NCBI GenBank assembly: GCA_001643675.2
Contig: LSRY02000005.1
Location: 1,714,001 to 1,778,000, forward strand
Direction: 5' to 3'
DNA from: Monocercomonoides exilis
Lineage: Eukaryota > Preaxostyla > Oxymonadida > Polymastigidae
DNA length: 64,000 bases
Positions 13,401 through 22,551 of this stretch are shown piece after piece (the first letter of the stretch is position 1; each line of letters starts with the position of its first letter). A model generated the notes under the pieces. The model worked only from the letters and a program-made list of their open reading frames with translations. It did no database searches and had not been told where the DNA came from. Both the position numbers and the translations under genes were made by a program.

Positions 13401-16400
13401 CCGCGAATAATGTCCCTCTCGAAGATCAAACTGAAATTGCCTTTCATTGATCTGAGATGTGATGTTGAAGCATTCAATGAAAATATCATTTCCAACTTTT
13501 GCTGTGTTCGCACTGAATTTCATTCCCACAAATGTGAAATTAAGAAACCCTGTTTCCTTTGTTGCCAGATACACCCCTCCTCCTTTCCCATTGGTGCAGC
13601 TGCATTGACTGATGATCGTTTCTATCATCTTCATTGATCCAGATACACTCAATGTGAAGAATATTGCCCCTCCTTTTTCACTTGATTCTGCTTTGTCTTC
13701 TGTGATGTTGCTCTCATTCACAATCAAACAAATCTTTTTCTCGTTGTTTGACTCCAAAATGCTTGCTCCATTGTCACTTCTCTTCACTCCTGAAAATGAT
13801 GATTTGTCAATTTGAAGGTTTATCCCTCCTTCACCTCCTTCATTTATCTTCAACCCTGCTTCAGATTTCTTGATTGATAAAATGCATCCTCCACTTTCAT
13901 TCAACGATTCCACGCTGACATTCATCAAATTGCAAGTAATTCCAGCATCATGAATAACAAATATGCTGTTTCCAACATTGCATGATTCCATCGACAAATC
14001 ATTCACTTCCACGCTTCCTCCAATCGCATCCACAAATAAACAATCAAATCCATTGTTCATCCCTGCTTCTGAATGGAATGAACATCCAGTTATCACCAAT
14101 TCTCCATTTTTGTTTGAAATAATCGTTTTGGCTGAGTTGTCAAATCCCGATACAAGTTGAAGTTTGATGTTGGACAATTCAAGATGAATTTCATTCACCA
14201 TGAAATATTCCAATTGACTTCCAATTGCCTTTTCAAAATTCAAAGTTGCTTTTGTATCTTCTTCTCCCATCTTTACACTCTTTTTGATCTGATAATTTGA
14301 AACATTGAAAGAATCTCGAATGAAAGTTGATACTTCAATTTGAATTGTTTTATTTCCAATCTCCTTTTTCATGTTTTCCATCCCTTTCCACATCGTTTGA
14401 CATGGCTCTTCCTCACTTCCACATCGTGCAACATCAAATCCACTCGATGAGATAAATATCTCAGTTGAGCTGTATTGAATCAGAAACAAGAACAAATCCT
14501 TTTCTTGATGAAAATTATCACTTCCAACAAACAGAGTCATATCATCCTTCATTGAAGAATAATCGAACTTGAATGAATCATTTGTTACAGAAGAATTAAA
14601 ATCTTTTCCCAAAATAAACACATTCTTTCCAATGGCTGCATTGTTGTTCTCAAAAGTAATTCCTACATCAAAAGCAAATGGCTTCTCATTCAAACAATTC
14701 TGACAATCCAAAAACAAAAACCCACCTTTTCCATTGTTCTTTAAAAGCGAACAAGATGATGCATTTGTTGATTTCATCACCAATTCTTCATTCCCTTGCA
14801 ATATCACTTTTGCAACACCTCCTTCTTCGCTGCCCTTATTTTCAATATTCGAAAAATTGCTGTTTTCAAACAAAACGGAAGAAGATATCATCAATGGAGA
14901 TTCACCAAATGAGGAATCATCCAAACTGCATCCTTCCATTGTGCAATTCAACAGTTTCACTCTGAATTCGTCTTCATTCACAGTTTCTGATGAAGGAGAA
15001 ATTGAAAACAGTGCGACTGATGATTTCACATCTGAAATCGTGACAAACTCCAGCTCAACCATCTTTCCTGTTGATCTGATCAAGGAAAATCCAATTGTGC
15101 TTCCCTTCCCTCCAACCACACTGATCGCACAGTTCTTCATGTGCAACTCTCCATTTTGAGTGGTTGATTCAATCACCGATGTGATTGTTCTGATAAAACT
15201 TGATGGAACAATAATCCCGATGAACTGAATTTCTGTCGCCAATGTTGATTTCAGAATACAGTCTTCAGAGCCACTAACTTCCCTTTTGCATTCAACACCC
15301 ACAATTGTCTCGGATTTTGCTTTCATATCCATTCCTCCAACATCCAAGCATCCTGTTAAAGACGATTTTGAACACACAATAATCTCCTGTTTAATATTCT
15401 GCGTTCTCTTCAAATGCCCCATCCCATAATTCACATTCAAACATGGAGCCTTTTCCAACCCACAATACACTTCCTCCACTCCAGATGTTCCATCCACATA
15501 TATCGTGTCAGAAGAATACCCATCCAGGAACACAAACAGGTTCACATCCCAATCGCTAAACATTTGAGTTCTGTCATGCCCAACAACCGAGTTGTCTTTT
15601 TCAGTGATGCTTCTCATGAAGGCGAACAAGGGCTCTTTCACAGAAGCGACAAGGGATTCGCACACAAAATACACATCTTTTCCGACTCTCGCCTTGTTCT
15701 CTGAAAACACAACATTCATCATGGAAAAGGAGGTGGATGACACTTGTAAGCCTTCATTGAACTCGATCATGAGTGCACCGCCTTTTCCTCCAGAACTTGT
15801 CTCCTCACTCACGCAGCAGCTGGAGAAGGTGGAATCACTCACTGAAAATGTGTTGGCAGGGGCAGATGAGGCGAATGAGATGCACCCTCCATTGGTGGCA
15901 GTCTGTTGGTTTTGTGGAGCTGAGTTGATACTGGTGATGGTGCAGTTGGTGAGGGAGAGGGAGAGGGCAGGGGAGGTGGCAGAGGAGAGGACACAGCTGG
16001 TGGGAGTGGCGGTGGAGGTGATGTGGGTGATGTTGGAGGAGTTGAGGGTGAGGGGGTTTGTGAGGGAGGTGAGGTGGAAGATGCTCTGGCTGTTGAGGGA
16101 GAGTTGTGTGATTGCTGTGTGGTTGAGGGCGAGGGAGCCAGTAGTGAGGAAGAAGAGGGGAGTTTTTATTGTTATGGAGGTTGTTCCGGTGATGGTGGTT
16201 GTGTTGAGATTGAGGGAAGGGGAGTTACCGGAGAGGTGGAAGAGGATGGGAGTGATGGTATTTGTGGAGTTGTGGGCGATGGCGAGGGCAGAGACTGTGA
16301 GGGAGCCCTGGGTCTGTTGGAAGAGGGCAGAAGTGGCAGATGGATCTGGTGAAGAAGATATTGATGTTGATGATGAAGATAATGAAAATGAAAATGATGA

Positions 16401-18449
16401 TGTTGATTGTGATGATTGCGAATGTGAGTTTGGTGGTTGAGGAATGCCGCTTGAGGCGATGGTGGTGGTGGTTATACCATTTCCGATGATTTTTGTATTT
16501 GGAGCACGGAATGTGAGAGTCTTTGCGGGAGTGAAAGCGGAGACGAGAAGAGAGAGGGAGGCAACACTGAAGGGAGCAATGCATCCGAGGGCATACTCCA
16601 CTGTGGCACATGGGCTTTGCTGTGTTTTGCCACAGGCATCGACATCACTTCCACCATTTGCAACGATTTTGTTCTGGTTGATGATTGGAAGCCAGCCATT
16701 ATATACATCGCTGTCAGCTGTATTGCTGTTCCACACTCTTTGTGTTGGAGTTGTTGAACCGCATTGCTGGAATGGAGATTTGGTGATGCTGCTTCCGTAA
16801 AAGAACACATCATTGCCCCTTCCATTTGTTGCGGTGTTGCCATCGAAGAAACAAAATGTGATGAATTTTATTCCATTCATCCAAGAATAAGTTGAATTGA
16901 AGAAAATTGCAGCACCTCCCCATGAAGTTGAGGTTGATGTCAATTTGTTGTAGATGAACTGACATTCATTTACCAAAAATTTCTCTGGTTTGTTTCCTGG
17001 GGGATTATTGAATGTCAAAGAACCAGCAGAACTACCACCAGAATTTGAAATGCACTTGCATTTGTTGAACAAGAACTGACCGTTTGATGAAAAATTGCCG
17101 ATATAAAAATACCAACCAGTTCCGCACCAATTTGTTATTGAGCAATTTTCAACTGTGTTTTCTGAATGGTAATAAGCAGAATTTTGCTGTGGATTTGTTG
17201 TATGGACTGCTCCTCCAAATGACGCAGAGCAATTTGTGAAATTGGATTTTGTGATATCAAGTTTTAACAAACAATCGCAATATAATGCTCCACCATGATT
17301 TGTATTTGAACAATTATCGAATGAGCAAGAAGTGATTGTGAGATTTGCATTAGTGCAATTAACTTTTAGTGCTCCACCACAATCGCTTCCACCATTTGAA
17401 TCGTTCCATTCGCACCATTCGAAGCGATGACTGTTCACATCGAATGAAGTCAGTCTTCCAGGCGTTTTTCTTTGAGATTCTGTTCCAACATGCACCTCAG
17501 CAGCATTTGGTGAAGAGCGTGTTTGACTGAGAAAAGAAGCGTTGAAGGCAGAGAGAGAAGCGGATGGACCGTTGAGGGAAGGGAGAATGGTTCCATCGAT
17601 GGGGTTGTGGGTGTGTTGGAAGATGGTCGAGTGAATAAAGAGAGAGGAATGAAGAGAGAAGGAAGGGGTTGTGTTTGTGGTGTTTGTGTTTGTGGTGGTG
17701 GTGGTGAATGAGTTGTGTGTGTGTGTGGGTTTGGCAGGAATGGTGTGTGTGGATTGTGGTGCAGTGGTGATGTTTGTGAAGAGTGTGTCCGAGAGATGGA
17801 GATCGAGGTGGATTTGGAGATGGCGATGGAGAAGGGAAGAAGAAGAGGATGATAAAGGAGAAAAAAGGAAGGGATTGTGGAGGGAGATGAACGAGGAGAA
17901 AGAGGAATCGGAGATGGAGAAGGAGGCGGGGATTGGAGAGTGTGCATCTGGGAGGAGATTGTTTGGGATGGAGAAGAGGGGGAAGGAGAGGATGGCTGGT
18001 TGAGGGATGAAGAGGGAGAAGTTGGTGAGAGAAAGGGAGCTGTGGGAAGAGAGGAAAAGTGTGTGGCTGGCATCTGCGTGGATTTGGCAAGTGGAGGAGA
18101 AAATGGTGCATGACGAGTGATGTTGTGCAGCGAGGAATGCACAGCCACCAACAGGTTCCATGACGAGATCGCTCACACACAACGAGGCGTTGACGATATT
18201 CACATTTGTTCGAGCACAACTGACACGATCACCTGGTGAGAATATGACTTTTGCTGCACCTATGCCTTTTTTATTGTAGTATTTGTTGCTGCTGTTCTTA
18301 ATGCTGATCGTGCTTTCTGGCATCTTCCAATTCATTTCTTGTTGATTTTGTTTTTCAGCAATGCCTCTTTCATTGCAGCAATTGACAACAACCAACATCA
18401 GAGCAACAATATTTATTACAACTTTTGCGCTGGTGGAGAACCTCGCCAT
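10434..18449 (-). CDS. Beta-helix surface receptor with TM helix and pseudokinase tail (BH1)
   Basis: Intronless, 2,671 residues. I chose the ATG at 18449 because it opens a good signal peptide (basic MARFSTSAK followed by a hydrophobic core and NCC); the 40 codons upstream are AT-rich filler. The ectodomain has many short strands with GGA[LIV] and FxxN motifs, as in parallel beta-helix and chlamydial Pmp-type proteins. Four repeats carry a CG-x(4-6)-PC pair (near 16620, 15450, 14410, 13260), each preceded by an F-x-x-N-x-A-x-x-G-x-DVF-type strand. A single membrane helix lies near residues 2223-2248 and is followed by basic residues. The cytoplasmic ~420 residues end in a kinase-like C-lobe: RWKAPELL near residue 2530, then FSIGMMLWECLT and W-x(4)-RPS. 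No glycine loop, HRD or DFG is visible, so catalysis is unlikely. Role is inferred: a surface adhesin or sensor coupled to a pseudokinase. Stop is TAA. Confidence 0.85.
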   Translation of the reverse strand: MARFSTSAKVVINIVALMLVVVNCCNERGIAEKQNQQEMNWKMPESTISIKNSSNKYYNKKGIGAAKVIFSPGDRVSCARTNVNIVNASLCVSDLVMEPVGGCAFLAAQHHSSCTIFSSTCQIHADASHTLFLSSHSSLSLTNFSLFIPQPAILSFPLFSIPNNLLPDAHSPIPASFSISDSSFSSFISLHNPFLFSPLSSSSSSLLHRHLQIHLDLHLSDTLFTNITTAPQSTHTIPAKPTHTHNSFTTTTTNTNTTNTTPSFSLHSSLFIHSTIFQHTHNPIDGTILPSLNGPSASLSAFNASFLSQTRSSPNAAEVHVGTESQRKTPGRLTSFDVNSHRFEWCEWNDSNGGSDCGGALKVNCTNANLTITSCSFDNCSNTNHGGALYCDCLLKLDITKSNFTNCSASFGGAVHTTNPQQNSAYYHSENTVENCSITNWCGTGWYFYIGNFSSNGQFLFNKCKCISNSGGSSAGSLTFNNPPGNKPEKFLVNECQFIYNKLTSTSTSWGGAAIFFNSTYSWMNGIKFITFCFFDGNTATNGRGNDVFFYGSSITKSPFQQCGSTTPTQRVWNSNTADSDVYNGWLPIINQNKIVANGGSDVDACGKTQQSPCATVEYALGCIAPFSVASLSLLVSAFTPAKTLTFRAPNTKIIGNGITTTTIASSGIPQPPNSHSQSSQSTSSFSFSLSSSSTSISSSPDPSATSALFQQTQGSLTVSALAIAHNSTNTITPILFHLSGNSPSLNLNTTTITGTTSITIKTPLFFLTTGSLALNHTAITQLSLNSQSIFHLTSLTNPLTLNSSNITHITSTATPTSCVLSSATSPALSLSLTNCTITSINSAPQNQQTATNGGCISFASSAPANTFSVSDSTFSSCCVSEETSSGGKGGALMIEFNEGLQVSSTSFSMMNVVFSENKARVGKDVYFVCESLVASVKEPLFAFMRSITEKDNSVVGHDRTQMFSDWDVNLFVFLDGYSSDTIYVDGTSGVEEVYCGLEKAPCLNVNYGMGHLKRTQNIKQEIIVCSKSSLTGCLDVGGMDMKAKSETIVGVECKREVSGSEDCILKSTLATEIQFIGIIVPSSFIRTITSVIESTTQNGELHMKNCAISVVGGKGSTIGFSLIRSTGKMVELEFVTISDVKSSVALFSISPSSETVNEDEFRVKLLNCTMEGCSLDDSSFGESPLMISSSVLFENSNFSNIENKGSEEGGVAKVILQGNEELVMKSTNASSCSLLKNNGKGGFLFLDCQNCLNEKPFAFDVGITFENNNAAIGKNVFILGKDFNSSVTNDSFKFDYSSMKDDMTLFVGSDNFHQEKDLFLFLIQYSSTEIFISSSGFDVARCGSEEEPCQTMWKGMENMKKEIGNKTIQIEVSTFIRDSFNVSNYQIKKSVKMGEEDTKATLNFEKAIGSQLEYFMVNEIHLELSNIKLQLVSGFDNSAKTIISNKNGELVITGCSFHSEAGMNNGFDCLFVDAIGGSVEVNDLSMESCNVGNSIFVIHDAGITCNLMNVSVESLNESGGCILSIKKSEAGLKINEGGEGGINLQIDKSSFSGVKRSDNGASILESNNEKKICLIVNESNITEDKAESSEKGGAIFFTLSVSGSMKMIETIISQCSCTNGKGGGVYLATKETGFLNFTFVGMKFSANTAKVGNDIFIECFNITSQINERQFQFDLREGHYSRMNAIYGIDCCEHKEDTDLIEFVTIHQSDTIVVSSVVGSNNKQCGTNTLPCGSIDYGLMHLTFELISQMLIVKESVIEEEINLEEMSLSSKSREMCKVEVKSNIGKTRDALVTTNGTVSLMRMSFVFDSNFISSHESLISPEGGILETMNCSFTTKQSAEERNAVFANIPFHIINMDKGESQLMECKVTNLILRESVLYLSSPLPSVIDSLTICNSTINTSLIEINECGQLNMDRLFVENMNTEENEESLISCFSMKKTMQLTNCTIGGVCSQATKGKLMKLENSLDVKMDSCIFDGSSNERNEKNSNEEEEMCRWDGSLVDVVKSSVLMKDTTLSNSPEGGITMSGGSVKIEMGLFENNNPTIEGYPSPRRNIICSDSGTLNVMSLKGGDGWKDNTSLWMLNEGCSFEGIVTERDSSFFIPMLESVEAKEEANRMKLIFKGMLLIPCNLSFSVVKRKGEEKEIEKHDFDSNGFLSEREVEGSVGKDLISNCENEIEVSVYIVFGDAESPSSTNSFILKNRSEIEPKGDERIVEGGKEGKSIWPLIVVMLAVLFLIAMIISIVVTIRWRRAKNENKDLREIVNDSVKKDPKLIEMVTMEMSPEEQWRRAEKEAEKKNEERIKKRINGKEMVHSESEEYLLAENGSTEYILGKDSDKIPQWMLEKVDEKEEEETRKRTPSPSISSTSTTDTDSTFVRGEDLCPTTSSMSNLVDAMACSSPHEKLIVDLRDSLFMLLHGRNEKKEMAIGTLQEREVTAAQILFWVANGALHSFDEMENPLSSLANLSPHIVLFSEHMVICIAMHSDCSSDDSSDSSSISSLTIVTSASDDEDSLPSSAFEDDEDNRYECMRWKAPELLMNKNKEATKESVVFSIGMMLWECLTLEIPFGEYEGEVAGKKIASGERPNLKLVRDSDYEEFVESLLWYDWQKRPSLEGVKRELLGHMPAGAVMFTASDAISLEESENEEKRSTVEINSRAREEAERLLKEMTA

Positions 18450-19523
18450 GGAAGAAGATGAAAGAAAAAACTGAAAATAAAAATTCCTGCGCCCAATATA
18501 TTTGTATTTTCCATTTATATATATATATTTTTTTTGATACATCTGAAAATGAATCTGATATATTCTCAAATATATCTTTGAAAAATTTTGATTATTGAAT
18601 AATTATTATTTTTAAAATTAATCACTTTTGAAGAGAGAAATTTGTGAATAATTGACAAAAAATGACAAATAATAATTTATTGTATTATGTTTTATTCGAG
18701 GAATAAAAAATGTTTACAGATTTGTTTTGTTTTCATTGTGTAAGTTGGGTTGAAATCAAATTGCAACAATATTTGTCTTTTGTCTTGAAAGTTCATTTTC
18801 GAAAATCATTAACAACAATCCTCCTGAAAAACAATTGAATGGCATTATTATCTTTTTTTTTTTTTTTTCATTTTTTCTACACATCAATCAATCATAATAC
18901 ATAACCGTTTTTGAAACCTGTGATTTGATAAACTCTGTTGATTTCTCAAACAGATGAAGACAGCATAAAAATGATGATAAGGAATTTTCGAAATGAAAAA
19001 TGAAAAGAAATCTGTTGTTCTCATCAGCAGAGGATATAATATGGAACATTGTCAGCTTTATTGAAAGACTTCAATGAAAGGTCTTCATCAATGAAGTTGT
19101 TTGATGGATTAAGCAACTTCCAATAGCAATCGATCCATCAAATTCAACAGCTGTGACTGTGAAAGATGATGTTTGAGTGACAGAAGAAATGGATGCCAAC
19201 AAGGCACTTGTTCATTTCGGCTCAGATGGTGAGAAGCAAAAGAATTTGCATTTTCTGAACACAGATAAAAAAAGATAAAATTGATGAGAAATCCAACATT
19301 CAAAAGTTGCATTGTTTTCATGGAATGAAAACGATTACAAAAGAAGGATTTCAGTGCTGCTCAACTTCTATAATTTCTTTCCATATAATGCAATAATGAA
19401 TGGATCATATTGTTTGTGACTTTCTTCATTCACTTTGCATTGAAACTGTTTCTTCATGTGTGTATCTTAGTTGGTCTGCCTCCATTCCTCCAGATGCAAA
19501 AAGCAGTGAAGTTATCTTTTATC
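18450..19523. other. Intergenic DNA between receptor BH1 and the DIRS element
   Basis: AT-rich, with a T-tract near 18850-18869. The part near 19070-19330 has somewhat more balanced composition. On the + strand it gives short peptide-like stretches broken by stops, which could be a very decayed gene, but nothing is recognisable enough to call. Upstream control signals of the receptor gene would lie at the 18450 side; I cannot point to a specific motif. Confidence 0.5.
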
Positions 19524-19592
19524 TTGATAGAACGCAGTGAGACAGGTTTTGCTCCGAAATAATGAGTTTGATCTTAAATTATGGGTGGTTTG
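19524..19592 (+). repeat. Left inverted terminal repeat of the DIRS element
   Basis: From about 19531 to 19592 it matches the reverse complement of 25656-25717. The 30 bases at 19560-19589, including GAGTTTGATCTTAAATTATG, are identical or nearly so; the outer part (CGCAGTGAGACAGGTTTTGC) is diverged with small gaps. Non-identical termini are normal for DIRS elements, because the internal complementary region serves as the template for restoring the ends. Confidence 0.85.
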
Positions 19593-20757
19593 AGTGAAAA
19601 ACTTCACCCTCCCCTATGACGTGGAAAAAGGGCGAGATGAAAAAACAAAACAATAACATTAAGAATTAATAATAATAATAAAATAATGCATTGTCCGCTT
19701 CACTTCACCACCGACTTCGCCTTTTGCCATGGTCTCGAAGACCAGAGGGCAGGGGGCATTGCCCCTCGGAGCTCCCTCCTGCAGGCTGTGCAGGGATCCG
19801 GTGAGGCGAAAATTAAAAACGGAGCAGAAAGAAAAACCACTGTCGCTTTCGCGAGACGTGGAAAAGAAAACTGCATGTGATGTGTACTGCCTCCCGCTCT
19901 TCTGCTGATCCAGCAGAGCAACACCCAAACATCGCACACTGCATATTTAAAATTTAATTCGTCTCAGTAAAATCCATAATAACGAAACAAAGGAGTAGGA
20001 TCTTGATTAAAACTCAACATTCGTCACATGTTTCTCTATCCAAATTCTAGGTGTTCATAAATATCTTCGGGCGGTTGATCTTTTCCTCTATCCTTCTATA
20101 TCTCGCCCTTTTTCTCGTCATATTCCTCCAAATATGTTTCTCTCTGACGCATCCAGCCGCTCTGAGTCTCTCCATCCGCGTTAGTATTATTTCGGAGCAA
20201 ATCCTGCTCACTGCGTTCTATCAATTCGCAATAGAGCGAATATACGAACGCAAGGAGCAGGTTTGCTCCTCAATAATGAGTTTTGAAATCCCTCGTTCTC
20301 TTCTCTCCTCTGATCTTAAACCCTCCTGCCTAGCACCTTGTCGTGCGGCGGATGAATAGAGGGACTGCAGATGAAGGTGCAGCCCCTGTCTCTCCTCCCT
20401 CCCTCTCTTGGAATGTTTTCGGGGTGTTCTCGATCGGGTCTTCTGCGCCTGAACAGTCATGGCAATTCACACTATGCTTCTCTCTCCGCGTTTCCTCCGA
20501 TCGGTTTCGAGCTTCTTCTGCAAGGCAGTTTGTCTACCCTCCGTAAGCTCCATAATGTTGCGGGGAATTATGGAGGGTGTCTCATCACCCTTGGGGAGTT
20601 GTGCTATATCGTTCTCATGATGTGAACTCTTCTCTCGACTCGATCCTCGTTTCTTCAAATTCTTTCTCTTGCTCATCTCCGCTTCTCCCCCTGCTTGAGC
20701 CCTTTCTTCTGTGTTCTCCTTTGTTCCTGATTCTGTATTCTCATTTGAGATCTCTTT
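19593..20757. other. DIRS 3' non-coding region with a GC-rich structured island
   Basis: This stretch lies between the recombinase stop and the left terminal repeat. Near 19690-19945 sits a GC-rich island unlike the surrounding AT-rich DNA, with several short dyads, for example GGTCT-CGA-AGACC and GGGGC-ATT-GCCCC. Short frames cross it on both strands but none has a recognisable product. The segment 19613-19637 (ATGACG...GGGCGAGAT) is complementary to about 20097-20120, so the left end and the ICR side could pair over a longer, imperfect stem with the island in the loop. Confidence 0.5.
20187..20282. repeat. DIRS internal complementary region (ICR)
   Basis: Positions 20187-20224 are nearly the reverse complement of the left outer end (19524-19562: TTGATAGAACGC...CCGAAATAA). 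Positions 20224-20282 are nearly identical to the reverse complement of the right outer end (25681-25740). The two meet at ...TATCAA/TTCGCAATAG, marking the two true termini of the element. In DIRS1 this region aligns the two ends of the cDNA to form a circle. Confidence 0.88.
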
Positions 20758-22551
20758 TCATTTGCTGTCCTTCTCCGACTTTTCTCCCTTTTCAGCAAGG
20801 GGTACTGGGCCACCGATTGTCTCCAGGATCCATCTCGTGTCCTGAACTGGTAACACGGTATAATACTCCTGGGCTACTCTAGAGCCTGGCGCCCATCTCG
20901 CGTACGCATTGATTGCTTTCCAATCTGCAGCTTGTTGTCTTGCTAAGTGCGTTATCACAGCGTATCTAATCGAGTACGCGGTAAATGTGTCGGGTATTCC
21001 GTTCTCTCTCAAGACAGCCACTTATTCTTCTTTAATCCTCTGCAAGTTTGCAGGTTGCCTCTCTCTGATATCGAACCACACATGTTCGTCTCTAAAGGTT
21101 GTCTTTGTATAATTCATCCAGCGTTGGAGCGCTGCAACAGCATCGATTCTTGAGTTTGGATGTTTATTTATAATCACCTTAACGGTCTCTCCCCCTGATA
21201 TTTTTGTTTGTACTTGTGTCTGGACCAACTCGTCTTTAAATATCGTTGTCCCTCTTCTCATCCTCTCCAGCTCTGCTGGTCTTAACGCACCAAATATCAT
21301 AGTTAAAATAAGAGCCCTCCTTTGGAGGGTCTGTGGGTCTTTCGTATCGTGAGTGGCTTCAGCCCATTTCGTAATGATTGTCAAGTCCCACATCGATTTG
21401 TATCGATTGCCTCTTCTTGGTTTCTCCCCCACATAGGTTTTTAGAAATATCTCTATGTCTTTCACTTCAACCTTAGTCTTTCTGAAGAGGTTAATAGCAT
21501 CCAGCACCTTCCGTACTGTCTGATTTATTACTCCGCTTGAGAGGTTTGTATTCGAGAGTGTTTCGATGAACTCTGCCATAATCCATTTTGCATCTTTTGT
21601 TGTGAGGGGGTCAGTGTCATCCATGCTCTCTCTATCAAGGAATTGCTTGAATCTTCGCAGCGCTCTCCACGTATCTCTCTCACTCTTCTGATTTCTAAGG
21701 ATTGCTGCTACTATGTCTTTTGCTCCAACGTGTTCTCCCCATGTTAAGAAGAGGTCTCTCCCTTGAATATTCTCTTCTCCAGTATAACGCTTATTACCTC
21801 TCCTGGGGGTAATTTCCAGCCTTCCCTTCTCATCTTCGTTCCCGGTATCATGCACTCCTGAAAGGTCCCCAGGGTCTTTGTCAAAAGCCCAGGCTGCAGT
21901 AGCGGGGTCCAGGTCTGCCCCCGCCAGGCTGGCAGAATCAGAATCGTCAGATCCCTCTGAGCTTCGTTCATCTTCTCTTTCATCACTCGTCCAATGTTTC
22001 TCAGGAACGGGTGGACTAGCACTATGTCGTCTTCTGGTGTTCCTTTCTCTCTCTTCCTTCTCATGGAGGATAGTCTCCAAGTACTTCCGCAGGGCACCGG
22101 CGCAATCTGTTCTGAAATTGTATCTAGTGTTCTCGGTCCGATTGTCTGTAATATCTCTGCGACTTTCTACCCCCTCAGTGCATAGTCCGGCTTTTTCGCC
22201 ATCCGGCTGAGTGCATCTGCTTCCGTGTTCTGCTCTCCCGGGAGGTGTTCCATCTGTATTGTCAAGTCCAGGCTGTTCAGTTTCTTCTCCAATGCTCTCA
22301 GTGTTGGGATGAGCGATGGCGCTCCTCTTTTCTTCTGGATTGTCCATCTCGTGGACATGTTGTCTGTCTTCAGACGAATATGATCTATCTTCTGATCTTT
22401 CAGCCATGCTCCTTTCCTTTCCAAAGTCCTCAACACTGCTCTGGACTCCTTTTCGTTTATCGCTAATGCGCTCTCTTGGAGGGTCCAACTCCCGTGGACA
22501 TATATCTTCTCCTCTTTGTTCTCTGTTGGTATTGTTAATACTGCACCCCAT
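20758..22551 (-). pseudogene. DIRS tyrosine recombinase, interrupted by one in-frame TAA
   Basis: A single frame runs from about 22551 to 20758 and is interrupted only by TAA at 21022-21024. The charged N-terminal part overlaps the 3' end of the RT frame (22167-22551) in another phase, so the real start is uncertain. From about 21700 the frame shows a tyrosine recombinase/phage integrase fold: an SAM-like N-terminal helical part, the box A arginine in GALRPAELERM (near 21282), then after the stop the box C region AYSIRYAVITHLA, where Tyr replaces the usual His of HxxR. It ends with the nucleophile region VAQEYYTV (near 20860). The stop separates the two catalytic halves, so this copy should be inactive unless read through. 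The enzyme would integrate the circular cDNA. Confidence 0.8.

Noticed and set aside
18940-19500. A possible relic gene on the + strand between BH1 and the DIRS element
   Set aside because: A few peptide-like stretches occur between stops but no consistent family order as in the 26680-27980 pseudogene.
19659-19937. A possible small gene (either strand) in the GC-rich island of the DIRS 3' region
   Set aside because: Several overlapping frames are open on both strands because of composition; no domain or start context favours one.
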